A stretch of 64,000 bases of DNA from CAVPDA01 sp963702495 (GTDB lineage Bacteria; Pseudomonadota; Gammaproteobacteria; Burkholderiales; Rhodocyclaceae): assembly GCA_963702495.1 (NCBI GenBank), contig CAVPDA010000010.1:248001-312000 (forward strand), in the 5' to 3' direction. Of this stretch, positions 19,146 through 27,808 are shown piece after piece (the first letter of the stretch is position 1; each line of letters begins with the position of its first letter). The notes beneath the pieces were generated by a model. It was not told where the DNA came from, did not search any database, and saw only the letters and a list, made by a program, of their open reading frames with translations. Position numbers and translations under genes: made by a program.

Positions 19146-20564
19146 TCACTTGTCGCCGCCCTTGAGGGTGATGAAGGTCTGATTCTCGCCGCGACGCACC
19201 AGCAGAGTGATGTTCGCCCCCTTTTCGAACTGGGCGATCAACTTGTTGAACTGGTCGGCGCTGCGCACTTCGCCGGTAACGCCCCTGTTGATGATGGCCA
19301 GGATGATGTCGCCCTGTCGCAGGTCGCTGCGACCGCCATTGCGCACCTCTTCCACCATCACTCCGCCATCCACCTTCAGTTCCTTCTTCTGCTCGGCCGA
19401 AAGCTCGCTCAAGACGAGGCCGAGGCGATTTGCCGTCGCCTCCGGCTTGGCACCTTTCTTCGAACCGCGCTGGGCCACTTTTTCGTCCGGAATCTCCGCC
19501 ACAGTGACGGTGAATTCCTTGGTCGTCCCCTTGCGCCACACTTGTACCGGCACGCGGGAGCCGGGCTTCGTGCTACCGACGATGCGCGGCAGATCGCTGG
19601 ACGCATTCACGGTCTTGCCGTCGAACTTAAGGATGATGTCGCCGGCCTCGATGCCCGCCTTTTCAGCGGGGGCGCCCTTTTCCACCGAATTGACCAGCGC
19701 CCCCATCGGCTTGGCCAGTCCGAAGGAGTCCGCCAATTCCTTGGTCAGTTCCTGGATGACGACGCCGATGCGGCCGCGGCTCACCCTGCCGCTAGTGCGC
19801 AGCGCCTGCTGGACCTCCATCGCCACATCGATCGGAATGGCGAAGGACAGGCCCATGAAACCGCCGGTGCGACTGTAGATCTGCGAATTGATGCCCACCA
19901 CCTCGCCCTTCATGTTGAACAGCGGCCCACCGGAATTGCCCGGGTTGATGGCGACGTCCGTCTGGATGAAGGGAACGAAGGTCTCCTGGGGCAGCGAGCG
20001 GCCCTTCGCGCTGACGATGCCGGCCGTGACCGAGCTCTCGAAGCCGAAGGGCGAGCCGATGGCCACCACCCACTCGCCCACCCGCAGCTTGGTCGGGTCG
20101 CCCATCCTCACCGCTGGCAGACCGGCGGCCTCGATCTTGATCAGGGCGATATCCGTTCGCTTGTCGGTTCCGATGACCTTGGCCTTGAATTCCCGCTTGT
20201 CGCCGAGCTTGACCAGGATCTCTTCGGCGGACTCGACGACATGGGCATTGGTGAGCACATAACCGTCCGGGCTGATGATGAATCCGGAGCCGAGCGACTT
20301 CGTTTCCTGCTCGCGCTGTCCGCCGCCCCCCGGCTGCTTCGGAATGAAGCGCTTGAAGAATTCGAACATCGGATCGTCTTCGTCGAACGGCAGTTGGGGC
20401 ACGGTCCGGCCGCTGCGCACCACCTGCGTCGTACTGATATTGACCACCGCCGGCCCCTGCCTTTCCACCAGGTCGGTGAAATCGGGCAATTCCCGGGGCT
20501 GCGCCTGCACCGAGACGGCGGTGAACGCGAACAGCAACCCGGCCAAGGCGTTGAACAGCTTCAT
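19146..20564 (-). CDS. mucD: periplasmic serine protease MucD/DegQ-type
   Basis: A 472-residue HtrA-family protease-chaperone that degrades misfolded envelope proteins. It has a signal peptide (MKLFNALAGLLFAFTAVSVQA), a trypsin-like domain with His in TNAHVV, Asp in RTDIALIKI and Ser in GNSGGPLF, then two PDZ domains (starting near GRIGVVIQELTKE and ANRLGLVLSEL). I start at the ATG at 20564 because it begins the signal peptide; the frame remains open upstream into rseC. Its place at the end of the rpoE-rseABC cluster matches mucD of Pseudomonas and suggests control by envelope stress. Confidence 0.94.
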   Translation of the reverse strand: MKLFNALAGLLFAFTAVSVQAQPRELPDFTDLVERQGPAVVNISTTQVVRSGRTVPQLPFDEDDPMFEFFKRFIPKQPGGGGQREQETKSLGSGFIISPDGYVLTNAHVVESAEEILVKLGDKREFKAKVIGTDKRTDIALIKIEAAGLPAVRMGDPTKLRVGEWVVAIGSPFGFESSVTAGIVSAKGRSLPQETFVPFIQTDVAINPGNSGGPLFNMKGEVVGINSQIYSRTGGFMGLSFAIPIDVAMEVQQALRTSGRVSRGRIGVVIQELTKELADSFGLAKPMGALVNSVEKGAPAEKAGIEAGDIILKFDGKTVNASSDLPRIVGSTKPGSRVPVQVWRKGTTKEFTVTVAEIPDEKVAQRGSKKGAKPEATANRLGLVLSELSAEQKKELKVDGGVMVEEVRNGGRSDLRQGDIILAIINRGVTGEVRSADQFNKLIAQFEKGANITLLVRRGENQTFITLKGGDK

Positions 20565-20592
20565 TGAGTTTCCTTGTCTTCTATGCATGGAG

Positions 20593-21042
20593 TCAGCGGG
20601 TGGAGGGCCGGCCGCGGGTGAGAACCGGCTGCAGGCGGCCGCGTGTGCGCTCTCGCGCCTGGAAGCGGACGACCGCGACGAGGGCGGCCACGAATCCGAG
20701 CGCACCGCCGAGGAAGGTAGCGCGGTCACCCGCGTTCTCGGCCAGGGTCAAACCCAGGAAAGCCCCCGCCACCAGCATCACGATCGGCAGGAAATACACC
20801 ATCAGGGCAGCGCGCAGCATGTCCCGATCGCCGAGCCGGACCAGCACCTGCTCGCCCGGCTTGGCGTCGATCGTGTTGGGGACGCGGAACACGCTGCAGC
20901 GCGGACCGAATACCTGGCCGACGACGCTGCTGCCGCCGCAGCCGCCCGGCTCGTGGCAGCGACCGCAACCGCCGCTGCGCGAGGCAAGCTCGATCACCGC
21001 GTCGGAACCTTCGACCTGCCGCACAATTGCCTGTGCTTCCAT
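20593..21042 (-). CDS. rseC: sigma-E regulatory protein RseC/MucC
   Basis: A 149-residue inner-membrane protein with a cysteine-rich N-terminal region (GGCGRCHEPGGCGGSS) and two membrane helices (about residues 79-121). This is the RseC/MucC pattern. The cysteines resemble those thought to bind a metal or Fe-S centre in relatives such as RsxC-associated systems. It sits directly after rseB (no gap) and 28 bp before mucD. Role in modulating sigmaE is by family and position. Confidence 0.9.
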   Translation of the reverse strand: MEAQAIVRQVEGSDAVIELASRSGGCGRCHEPGGCGGSSVVGQVFGPRCSVFRVPNTIDAKPGEQVLVRLGDRDMLRAALMVYFLPIVMLVAGAFLGLTLAENAGDRATFLGGALGFVAALVAVVRFQARERTRGRLQPVLTRGRPSTR

Positions 21043-22014
21043 CTATCTCCTGATCGGCTCGATGCCGTCGCCAAGCTGCTTCAGCGTCTGCAGCGGAACC
21101 TCCCCCACCAGGATGAGGGCATGGCCGCCACTGAGGCGTTTGTACACGTTGATGGCGCCGGTGCTGTAAGTCCCGGCCCGGGGCACCTCCTGCATCCCGG
21201 CCAGCGGCTCGATGAATACCGAGATCGCCGCCAGTCCGTCCGTGAACACGTAATGCATCATGGGCGGGGCGTTGTCCTGCAGCTGCCGCTTCATGCCGGC
21301 GGTCTTCCTGAAGCCAGGGACCTGGTTGCGGAAGCTCCACGATCCGTCCTCGACATTCGACTCCATTGTCCTGGCGTTATGCACATTCCATTGCGAGTCG
21401 TTGCCGCTGAATTTCGGCTTCAGCATGTCCCGGTCGATGTTGCCGCCGATCTGCAGTTGGGTGAAATAGAACTGTTCGATCGGCTCATTCTTTTCGTTAA
21501 CCATGCGCGCCTTGAGCAGAAGCCCGGTGGCCATATCCGCCCAGAACACGTGGCCATAACGCAGGTTGTCTCTCGGTTCCAGAATCAGCTGCTGACTCTC
21601 GATCCCGGCAACGCGGCTGATTTCGCCCCGGCGCATGCGGTAATGCTCCGCCAGAGTGCTGAAGGAGGCCGGCAAACGCGCCGGAAATGCCTTGCGGCTG
21701 CCCTGGCGATCGACGATCACCATGCGCTCGGCCGGCAGGTAGCACTTCACCTCATCGTTGTTGCGCACCACCTCACGCGGACTGCCGTCGAGCACCTCCA
21801 GCTTCTCGCGCTCGCCCGAGGCGTCCACGACATGGGTGATGCGCGAGGTTTCCGTGTGCCCGCCGCTCTGGTAGACGAAGGTGCCGCTGTAGGACAGGCG
21901 CTGCGCGGCGGAGACGATGCGGCCGAGCCATTCGATGGGCTCCCCGGCCGGATCGGCGTAGGCGGGCGCAACCGCGCTGCCGGCTGCGGCCAGCAGCACC
22001 CACAGCCATTTCAT
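21043..22014 (-). CDS. rseB: periplasmic sigma-E regulator RseB/MucB
   Basis: A 323-residue periplasmic protein with a signal peptide (MKWLWVLLAAAGSAVAPAYA). The two-domain RseB body includes EWLGRIVSAAQRLSYSGTFVYQ, typical of the LolA-like N-terminal domain. RseB binds the periplasmic part of RseA and shields it from proteolysis until lipopolysaccharide signals release it. It overlaps the end of rseA by 4 bp and abuts rseC. Confidence 0.93.
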   Translation of the reverse strand: MKWLWVLLAAAGSAVAPAYADPAGEPIEWLGRIVSAAQRLSYSGTFVYQSGGHTETSRITHVVDASGEREKLEVLDGSPREVVRNNDEVKCYLPAERMVIVDRQGSRKAFPARLPASFSTLAEHYRMRRGEISRVAGIESQQLILEPRDNLRYGHVFWADMATGLLLKARMVNEKNEPIEQFYFTQLQIGGNIDRDMLKPKFSGNDSQWNVHNARTMESNVEDGSWSFRNQVPGFRKTAGMKRQLQDNAPPMMHYVFTDGLAAISVFIEPLAGMQEVPRAGTYSTGAINVYKRLSGGHALILVGEVPLQTLKQLGDGIEPIRR

Positions 22015-22541
22015 CGCGCTGCACCCTCGCGGGTATCGGAGACGATGCGGACGTAGTTCGCGAATCCCCGGATGCTGCTGGCCTGCGAGTAGCCCTGGTG
22101 CGCGAACAGATAGGGCTTGTCCTGAGATGAATTCGCCAGTTGCGCCGTCTCCGCTGAGGCGGGGACGGCGGCCTGCTGCGGCGGAGGCTGAGGCGTGATG
22201 ACGGCGACGCTCACCGGCTGCAGAGGGTTCAGCGACTGCGCGATCCAGGCCACGGCGCCGACGCCCATCACCGATGCCGCGAGCGGCAGCGCATAGCGCC
22301 AGACGCCGCGCCGGCGCGCCGCCCCCGGCGCAAGCACCGTCGGCTCATCCGCGAGCCGCGCCATCACAGCATGCGTGACGTCGGACGACAGGCGCGGCGA
22401 GCGCCGCAATGCATCGCCGATCAAGTGGTACTCGGACCAGGTCTGCCGCAGTTGGGAATCGCGGCACAGTGCATTCAGCACGGAATCTTGGGAGCCTTCT
22501 TCCAGCGCGCCATCCATCAACGCCGACACATCGGATTTCAT
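22011..22541 (-). CDS. rseA: anti-sigma-E factor RseA/MucA
   Basis: A 176-residue anti-sigma factor. The N-terminal RseA domain is clear (SDVSALMDGALEEGSQDSVLNALCRD and WSEYHLIGDALR). A single membrane helix follows at about residues 78-101 (YALPLAASVMGVGAVAWIAQ), then a Pro/Gln-rich periplasmic tail. The ATG at 22541 lies four bases after the rpoE stop codon. It holds RpoE at the membrane until cut by regulated proteolysis. Confidence 0.93.
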   Translation of the reverse strand: MKSDVSALMDGALEEGSQDSVLNALCRDSQLRQTWSEYHLIGDALRRSPRLSSDVTHAVMARLADEPTVLAPGAARRRGVWRYALPLAASVMGVGAVAWIAQSLNPLQPVSVAVITPQPPPQQAAVPASAETAQLANSSQDKPYLFAHQGYSQASSIRGFANYVRIVSDTREGAAR

Positions 22542-22545
22542 TGCC

Positions 22546-23145
22546 TCACCACCTCTTATCGGGACCCGTATCGAGCAACGGCCGCAGTCTTTCGGACACT
22601 GCCTCGCGCGCCCGGAAGATCCGGCTGCGCACCGTGCCGATCGGGCAATCCATGATCGTGGCGATTTCCTCGTAGGACAGGCCTTCGATTTCACGCAGCA
22701 TGATCGCGGTCCGCAGCTCTTCGGGCAGTGCCTCCATCGCGGCCGTCACCGTCTCACCGATCTGCTTCGAGAGCAGAACGTGCTCCGGCGTGTTGATGTC
22801 CCGCAACTGCTCGCCTTCGTCGAAGGACTCCGCCTCTTCCGAGTCGAACTCGGTCGTGGTGGGAGCGCGCCTCCCCTGGGAAACCAGGTAGTTCTTCGCG
22901 GTATTCACACCGATACGATAGAGCCAGGTGTAAAAGGCGCTATCGCCGCGAAAACTCGGCAGCGCGCGGTAGGCCTTGATGAAGGCCTCCTGCGTGACAT
23001 CTTCAACCTCTGCTGGGTCGCGGATCAGCCGCGACAACAGGCGGCCCAGCTTGCGCTGGTATTTCGACACCAATAGGCCGAATGCCTGCTTGTCGCCTTT
23101 CTGAGCGCGCTCGACCAGGGCCTGGTCTACTTCGCGGTCTCCCAT
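22546..23145 (-). CDS. rpoE: extracytoplasmic sigma factor RpoE/AlgU
   Basis: A 199-residue ECF sigma factor. Region 2 is seen in EVEDVTQEAFIKAYRALPSF and FYTWLYRIGVNTAKNYL, and region 4 with its helix-turn-helix in LSYEEIATIMDCPIGTVRSRIFRAR. It starts the rpoE-rseA-rseB-rseC-mucD group and is divergent from nadB, the standard beta/gamma arrangement. A sigmaE-like promoter is seen about 110 bp upstream, pointing to autoregulation. Confidence 0.97.
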   Translation of the reverse strand: MGDREVDQALVERAQKGDKQAFGLLVSKYQRKLGRLLSRLIRDPAEVEDVTQEAFIKAYRALPSFRGDSAFYTWLYRIGVNTAKNYLVSQGRRAPTTTEFDSEEAESFDEGEQLRDINTPEHVLLSKQIGETVTAAMEALPEELRTAIMLREIEGLSYEEIATIMDCPIGTVRSRIFRAREAVSERLRPLLDTGPDKRW

Positions 23146-23256
23146 TTGGCTGACATTTCTTCGTTATGACTTCTTGAACGCCCGCTGACTACGCGGGATG
23201 TCGCCAAGTATAACCGACCCCGGCCCGACTACGTCTGCACCCCAACAGTCGCTTAA

Positions 23257-23284
23257 AAAGACAGCTGCCGCATGAAATAGTTCA
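23257..23284 (-). promoter_or_regulatory. candidate sigma-E promoter of rpoE
   Basis: The minus strand reads TGAACTA (23278-23284), a 15-base spacer, then GTCTTT (23257-23262). The E. coli sigmaE consensus is close to GGAACTT-N15/16-GTCTAA. Position upstream of rpoE makes autoregulation likely. Confidence 0.55.
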
Positions 23285-23389
23285 GACCGCGCAAGGGGCA
23301 ATTGATCCATGTCACGGGGCCGCCGCCGTGCCGGTTGGATGCGTCCGCCATGCTATAGTTTCCCGATTACCCGTGACGGCCCGAAGAAA

Positions 23390-24982
23390 ATGGTTCGCTT
23401 CGACGTATTGGTGCTCGGCAGCGGCCTGGCGGGCCAGTCCCTCGCGCTGCGTCTGGCCGATCGCATGCGCGTCGCCCTCGTCACCAAACGCCGCCTGGAA
23501 GACTCCGCCTCGGCCTGGGCACAGGGCGGCATCGCCGCCGTGCTCAACTCCGACGACTCGATCGAGGCGCACATCCAGGACACGCTCACCGCCGGCGCGG
23601 GGCTGTGTGATCCGGCTGCCACCCGCTTCGTCGTCGAGAACGGCCGTACCTCGATCGAGTGGCTGATCGCCGAGGGCGTGCCGTTCACGCGCGATGCCGA
23701 ATCCGAGTTCGGCTACCATCTGACGCGCGAAGGGGGGCATAGCCACCGCCGCGTGATCCACGTCGCCGACGCCACCGGTTCCGCGGTCCAGGAAACGCTG
23801 ACCGACAAGGTGCGGCGTCATGCCAACATCACCATCCTCGAAAACCATATCGCCATAGACCTCATCGTCGGGCGCAAGATCGGGCGGCCGGAACTGGGCT
23901 GCGTCGGCGCCTACGTGCTGGACATCGACGCGGAACGAGTGCTCACCTTCGCCGCGGACCACACCATTCTGGCCACCGGGGGCGCGGGCAAGGTCTATCT
24001 GTACACGACCAATCCGGATACCGCCACCGGCGACGGCATCGCCATGGCGTGGCGCGCCGGTTGCCGCGTCGCGAACATGGAGTTCATCCAGTTCCACCCG
24101 ACCTGTCTCTACCATCCGCATGCCAAGTCCTTCCTCATCTCCGAGGCAATGCGCGGCGAGGGCGGCATCCTGCGACTGGCCGAGGGAACCCGCTTCATGC
24201 CCGCCCATGATCCGCGGGCCGAACTGGCGCCGCGCGACATCGTCGCCCGCGCCATCGACTTCGAGATGAAGAAGCGCGGACTGGACTGCGTGTACCTCGA
24301 CATGACGCACAAGCCGGCCGATTTTCTGATCGAGCACTTCCCCAACATCCACGCCCGCTGCCTGGCGCTCGGCATCGACATCGCGCGCGAGCCCATCCCC
24401 GTCGTCCCGGCGGCCCACTATGCCTGCGGCGGCGTGCTGATCGACCGCGCAGCCCGCACCGACATCGAAGGACTGTATGCGGTGGGCGAAACCTCCCATA
24501 CCGGACTGCATGGCGCCAACCGGCTCGCCAGCAACTCCCTGCTCGAGTGCGTGGTCTATGCGCAGGCGGCGGCCCAGGACATCCTGCAGCGATCGCCGCC
24601 TCCCCTGCCGGAACTGCCCCAGTGGGACGAATCTCGGGTGACGGATGCGGACGAGGAGATCGTGATCTCCCACAACTGGGACGAACTGCGCCGCTTCATG
24701 TGGGACTACGTCGGCATCGTGCGCACCAACAAGCGCCTGGCGCGCGCACGCAATCGCATCGGCCTGCTGTCGCGGGAGATCGACGAGTACTACGCCAATT
24801 TCCGCGTCACCAACGACCTGATCGAACTGCGCAATCTGGTGTTGTCGGCCGACCTCATCGTGCGCAGCGCACAGCGCAGGCGCGAGAGCCGCGGCCTGCA
24901 CTTCAGCCGCGACTACCCGCAACTGCTGTCGCAAGCGCGCAACACGATCCTGCGCCCTCCTCTCAGGACGCGCCGCGGCTGA
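23390..24982 (+). CDS. nadB: L-aspartate oxidase
   Basis: NadB oxidises L-aspartate to iminoaspartate, the first step of bacterial NAD synthesis. The 530-residue FAD protein has the dinucleotide motif LVLGSGLAGQSLALRLAD at the N terminus, SAWAQGGIAAVL, the HSHRRVIHVADATG segment, the HYACGGVLID strand and the C-terminal SHTGLHGANRLASNSLLECVV. The start at MVRFDVLV directly precedes the Rossmann strand; an upstream in-frame start at 23309 adds a non-conserved stretch. It is divergent from rpoE and converges on ygfX with a 20-bp overlap. Confidence 0.95.
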   Translation: MVRFDVLVLGSGLAGQSLALRLADRMRVALVTKRRLEDSASAWAQGGIAAVLNSDDSIEAHIQDTLTAGAGLCDPAATRFVVENGRTSIEWLIAEGVPFTRDAESEFGYHLTREGGHSHRRVIHVADATGSAVQETLTDKVRRHANITILENHIAIDLIVGRKIGRPELGCVGAYVLDIDAERVLTFAADHTILATGGAGKVYLYTTNPDTATGDGIAMAWRAGCRVANMEFIQFHPTCLYHPHAKSFLISEAMRGEGGILRLAEGTRFMPAHDPRAELAPRDIVARAIDFEMKKRGLDCVYLDMTHKPADFLIEHFPNIHARCLALGIDIAREPIPVVPAAHYACGGVLIDRAARTDIEGLYAVGETSHTGLHGANRLASNSLLECVVYAQAAAQDILQRSPPPLPELPQWDESRVTDADEEIVISHNWDELRRFMWDYVGIVRTNKRLARARNRIGLLSREIDEYYANFRVTNDLIELRNLVLSADLIVRSAQRRRESRGLHFSRDYPQLLSQARNTILRPPLRTRRG

Positions 24983-25409
24983 CCGAGGACCGCCAGCGCA
25001 GCCACACCCGCAGCTGCCGGAACGCCTCCGCGTCCATCGCGTCGGGCAGCACCAGCACCGAGCGCACGCGCCGCGCCCCCGGCGCCCGCAACAGCACCAC
25101 CGCGGCAAAGCGATAGACTGTGGAGTCGGGCAGGACTTCCGCCTCGATCTCCTCGCCATCGCCCAGGACGTACCGGATCATGCCGTCGTCCTTGGGCACG
25201 AGGGCGACGATCGAGTCGCTCGCCGCCAGCAGCGCCGAGCGGCGCAACGTGAACACCAGCGAGGCCAGCAGCGCCAGAACAGCCGGCGCCTTGAGCCAGG
25301 GGGCGAGCGCCAGCGGCACCAGGCAGGCCAGCGCCCCGAGATGGAGCAGCGCGAGTGCCGCCGCCAATTGCCGCGACGGACGCAGCGGCATCATGCCGGA
25401 TGGGTGCAT
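24963..25409 (-). CDS. YgfX/CptA-family membrane protein
   Basis: A 148-residue protein with two hydrophobic segments in the first 60 residues (AALALLHLGALACLVPLALAP and VLALLASLVF) and a C-terminal beta-rich cytoplasmic part ending with VLVLPDAMDAEAFRQLRVWLRW, the YgfX/CptA signature. In E. coli CptA was described as a toxin affecting FtsZ and MreB, paired with SdhE/CptB. No sdhE gene is present nearby; the position between fabF and nadB is typical in betaproteobacteria. Function here is uncertain. Confidence 0.75.
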   Translation of the reverse strand: MHPSGMMPLRPSRQLAAALALLHLGALACLVPLALAPWLKAPAVLALLASLVFTLRRSALLAASDSIVALVPKDDGMIRYVLGDGEEIEAEVLPDSTVYRFAAVVLLRAPGARRVRSVLVLPDAMDAEAFRQLRVWLRWRSSVSRGAS

Positions 25410-25433
25410 CGGCCGCCGCTCGGGCAGCCGCCG

Positions 25434-26678
25434 TCAGAGACGTCGGAAGACGATGGTGGAGTTGGTGCCGCCGAAGCCGAAGGCGTTCGACAAGGCGGCA
25501 CGAATCTGCATCGGGCGCGCCCGGTTCGGCACGTAGTCCAGGTCACACTGCGGGTCCTGATCCACCAGATTGATCGTCGGCGGAGCGATCTGATTCTGCA
25601 CCGCCAGCGTGGTGAACACGGCCTCAATGCCGGCGGCGGCCCCCAGCAGATGGCCGGTCATGGACTTGGTGGAACTGACGCACAGCTTTTTCGCGTGCTC
25701 GCCAAAGCAGCGCTTCACCGCCAGGGTTTCGGCGATATCCCCGAGCGGCGTCGAGGTGCCATGGGCGTTGATGTAATCGATTTCGTCGAGGTTGGTATGG
25801 CCGTTGCGCAAGGCGTTGGACATGCTGCGCGCCGCGCCCTCGCCGTCCTCCGCCGGCGCCGTGATGTGGAAGGCGTCGGAGCTCATGCCGTATCCTGCCA
25901 CCTCGCAGTAGATCCTGGCGCCGCGCGCCTTGGCGTGCTCGTATTCCTCCAGCACCAGCACTCCGGCGCCCTCGCCCAGGACGAAGCCGTCGCGGCCGGT
26001 GTCCCAGGGGCGGCTCGCCGCGGCGGGGTCGTCGTTGCGCGTGGACATGGCCTTGGCGGCGCAGAAGCCGCCGACCCCGAGCGGACTCACGGTGGACTCC
26101 GCGCCACCCGCCACCATGATATCCGCGTCGCCGTACTCGATCAGCCGCTGCGCCTCTCCGATGGCGTGATTCGCCGTCGCACAGGCGCTGACGGTGGCGA
26201 AATTCGGCCCCTTGAAGCCGTAGTTGATCGAGAGAATGCCGGAAACCATGTTGATGATCGAGCCGGGCACGAAAAACGGCGAGATCTTGCGCGGTCCGCC
26301 GGCCTGCACTGCGGTACCGGTCTCTTCGATCAGGGGCAGGCCGCCGATGCCGGAACCGATGCACACGCCGATGCGCTCGGCGTTGTCCGGCCGAACGCCG
26401 ATGCCCGCATCCTTGAGGGCGTCCATCGCGGCGGCCAGGCCGAAATGGATGAAGGTATCGTAGCGGCGCGCCTCCTTGGCGGAGAGATAGGCAGCCACAT
26501 CGAACCCCTTGACCTCGCCCGCGATCTGGGTCGGGAAGGGGGCGGCATCGAAACGCGTGATGCGGGCGATGCCGGAACGGCCATTGATGATGCCGTCCCA
26601 GGCCGCGGCAACGGTGTTTCCGACCGGCGAAATGACGCCGAGGCCGGTGATGACTACCCTACGGCGCGCCACCCCCAT
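25434..26678 (-). CDS. fabF: 3-oxoacyl-ACP synthase II
   Basis: FabF condenses malonyl-ACP with acyl-ACP in chain elongation, notably palmitoleate to cis-vaccenate. The 414-residue protein shows the thiolase fold with catalytic Cys in TVSACATANHAIGEA and His residues in INAHGTSTPLGD and KSMTGHLLGAA. The start MGVARRRVVITGLGVISPVGN is the conserved N terminus. It follows acpP by 20 bp, the usual order. Confidence 0.97.
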   Translation of the reverse strand: MGVARRRVVITGLGVISPVGNTVAAAWDGIINGRSGIARITRFDAAPFPTQIAGEVKGFDVAAYLSAKEARRYDTFIHFGLAAAMDALKDAGIGVRPDNAERIGVCIGSGIGGLPLIEETGTAVQAGGPRKISPFFVPGSIINMVSGILSINYGFKGPNFATVSACATANHAIGEAQRLIEYGDADIMVAGGAESTVSPLGVGGFCAAKAMSTRNDDPAAASRPWDTGRDGFVLGEGAGVLVLEEYEHAKARGARIYCEVAGYGMSSDAFHITAPAEDGEGAARSMSNALRNGHTNLDEIDYINAHGTSTPLGDIAETLAVKRCFGEHAKKLCVSSTKSMTGHLLGAAAGIEAVFTTLAVQNQIAPPTINLVDQDPQCDLDYVPNRARPMQIRAALSNAFGFGGTNSTIVFRRL

Positions 26679-26698
26679 TCTCCCTTCCTAATCCGGCG

Positions 26699-26941
26699 TC
26701 AGGCCTTCTTGACGTGAGCGTTAACGTAATCGATCGCCTGCTGGACGGTCGTGATCTTCTCTGCCTCCTCGTCGGGAATCTCGCACTCGAATTCCTCCTC
26801 GAGCGCCATCACCAACTCGACCGTATCGAGCGAATCGGCGCCGAGATCGTCAACGAAGGACGATTCGATCTTGATCTCGGATTCGTTCACGCCGAGCTGC
26901 TCGGCCACGATCTTCTTGACGCGTTGTTCGATGTTCTCCAC
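26699..26941 (-). CDS. acpP: acyl carrier protein
   Basis: An 80-residue acyl carrier protein. The phosphopantetheine attachment serine is in DLGADSLDTVELVMALEEEF. The start is the GTG at 26941 (VENIEQRVKKIV), preceded by AAGGAG at eight bases, and it matches the conserved MENIEQRV start of other AcpP proteins. The frame is open for 29 more codons upstream, but these are not conserved. It lies between fabG and fabF. Confidence 0.97.
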   Translation of the reverse strand: MENIEQRVKKIVAEQLGVNESEIKIESSFVDDLGADSLDTVELVMALEEEFECEIPDEEAEKITTVQQAIDYVNAHVKKA

Positions 26942-27052
26942 GTAAAGCTCCTTCCCTAAGTGTCCCGTGATCAGGGGGTGGTAAGTCAAAAACCCGCGCA
27001 GTTTATCAGATCGGCGCAGGCCGTCCAAAGGCGACGATGTGCTTCGGCGCCG

Positions 27053-27808
27053 CTACGACATATACATTCCGCCATTGACGTGCAGGGTCGTGCCGGTGAC
27101 GTAGCCGGCCTGCGGCGAGGCGAGAAAGACCACGGCGGCGGCGATTTCCTCCGCGCGACCGAGACGCCCCAGCGGGATCTGCGTCACCAGCGCCTCGCGC
27201 TGGGCATCCCCGAGGGCGCGCGTCATGTCGGTGTCGATGAAGCCGGGGGCGACGCAATTGACCGTGATATTGCGACTGCCCAGTTCGCGCGCCAGCGCCC
27301 GCGTCATGCCAGCGACGCCGGCCTTGGCGGCGGCATAGTTGGCCTGCCCCGGATTGCCGGCGCTGGCGACGACGGAAGTGATGTTGATGATGCGGCCGCG
27401 TCTCGCCTTCATCATGCCGCGCATGACGGCGCGGGAGAGGCGAAACACGGCCTTGAGATTGGTGTCCATCACCGCGTCCCATTCATCGTCCTTCATGCGC
27501 AGGGCGATGTTGTCGCGGGTGATGCCGGCGTTGTTGACGAGAATGGAAACGGCGCCGTATTTCTTCTCGATGCTGCCTATCAGCGCATCGCACGACGCCG
27601 CGTCGGTCACATTCAGCACCGCGCCCGTGCCCGTGATCCGGGCCGCGTCCAGCGCCTGCTGGATACCTGCCGCGCCGGCCTCGCCGGTCGCGGTTCCGAT
27701 CACGCTCGCACCCTGGGCGCCGAGTTCCAGCGCGATGGCGCGGCCGATGCCGCGGCTCGCCCCAGTGACCAGGGCAATCTGTCCTTTGAGCAACTCCGAC
27801 GTGGTCAT
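27053..27808 (-). CDS. fabG: 3-oxoacyl-ACP reductase
   Basis: FabG is the NADPH-dependent ketoreductase of fatty acid elongation. The 251-residue short-chain dehydrogenase has TGASRGIGRAIA, NNAGITRDN, catalytic Ser in NITSVVASAGN and the Tyr/Lys pair in ANYAAAKAG, and it ends with TGTTLHVNGGMYM. The ATG overlaps the fabD stop codon (ATGA), which fixes the start. Confidence 0.97.
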   Translation of the reverse strand: MTTSELLKGQIALVTGASRGIGRAIALELGAQGASVIGTATGEAGAAGIQQALDAARITGTGAVLNVTDAASCDALIGSIEKKYGAVSILVNNAGITRDNIALRMKDDEWDAVMDTNLKAVFRLSRAVMRGMMKARRGRIINITSVVASAGNPGQANYAAAKAGVAGMTRALARELGSRNITVNCVAPGFIDTDMTRALGDAQREALVTQIPLGRLGRAEEIAAAVVFLASPQAGYVTGTTLHVNGGMYMS

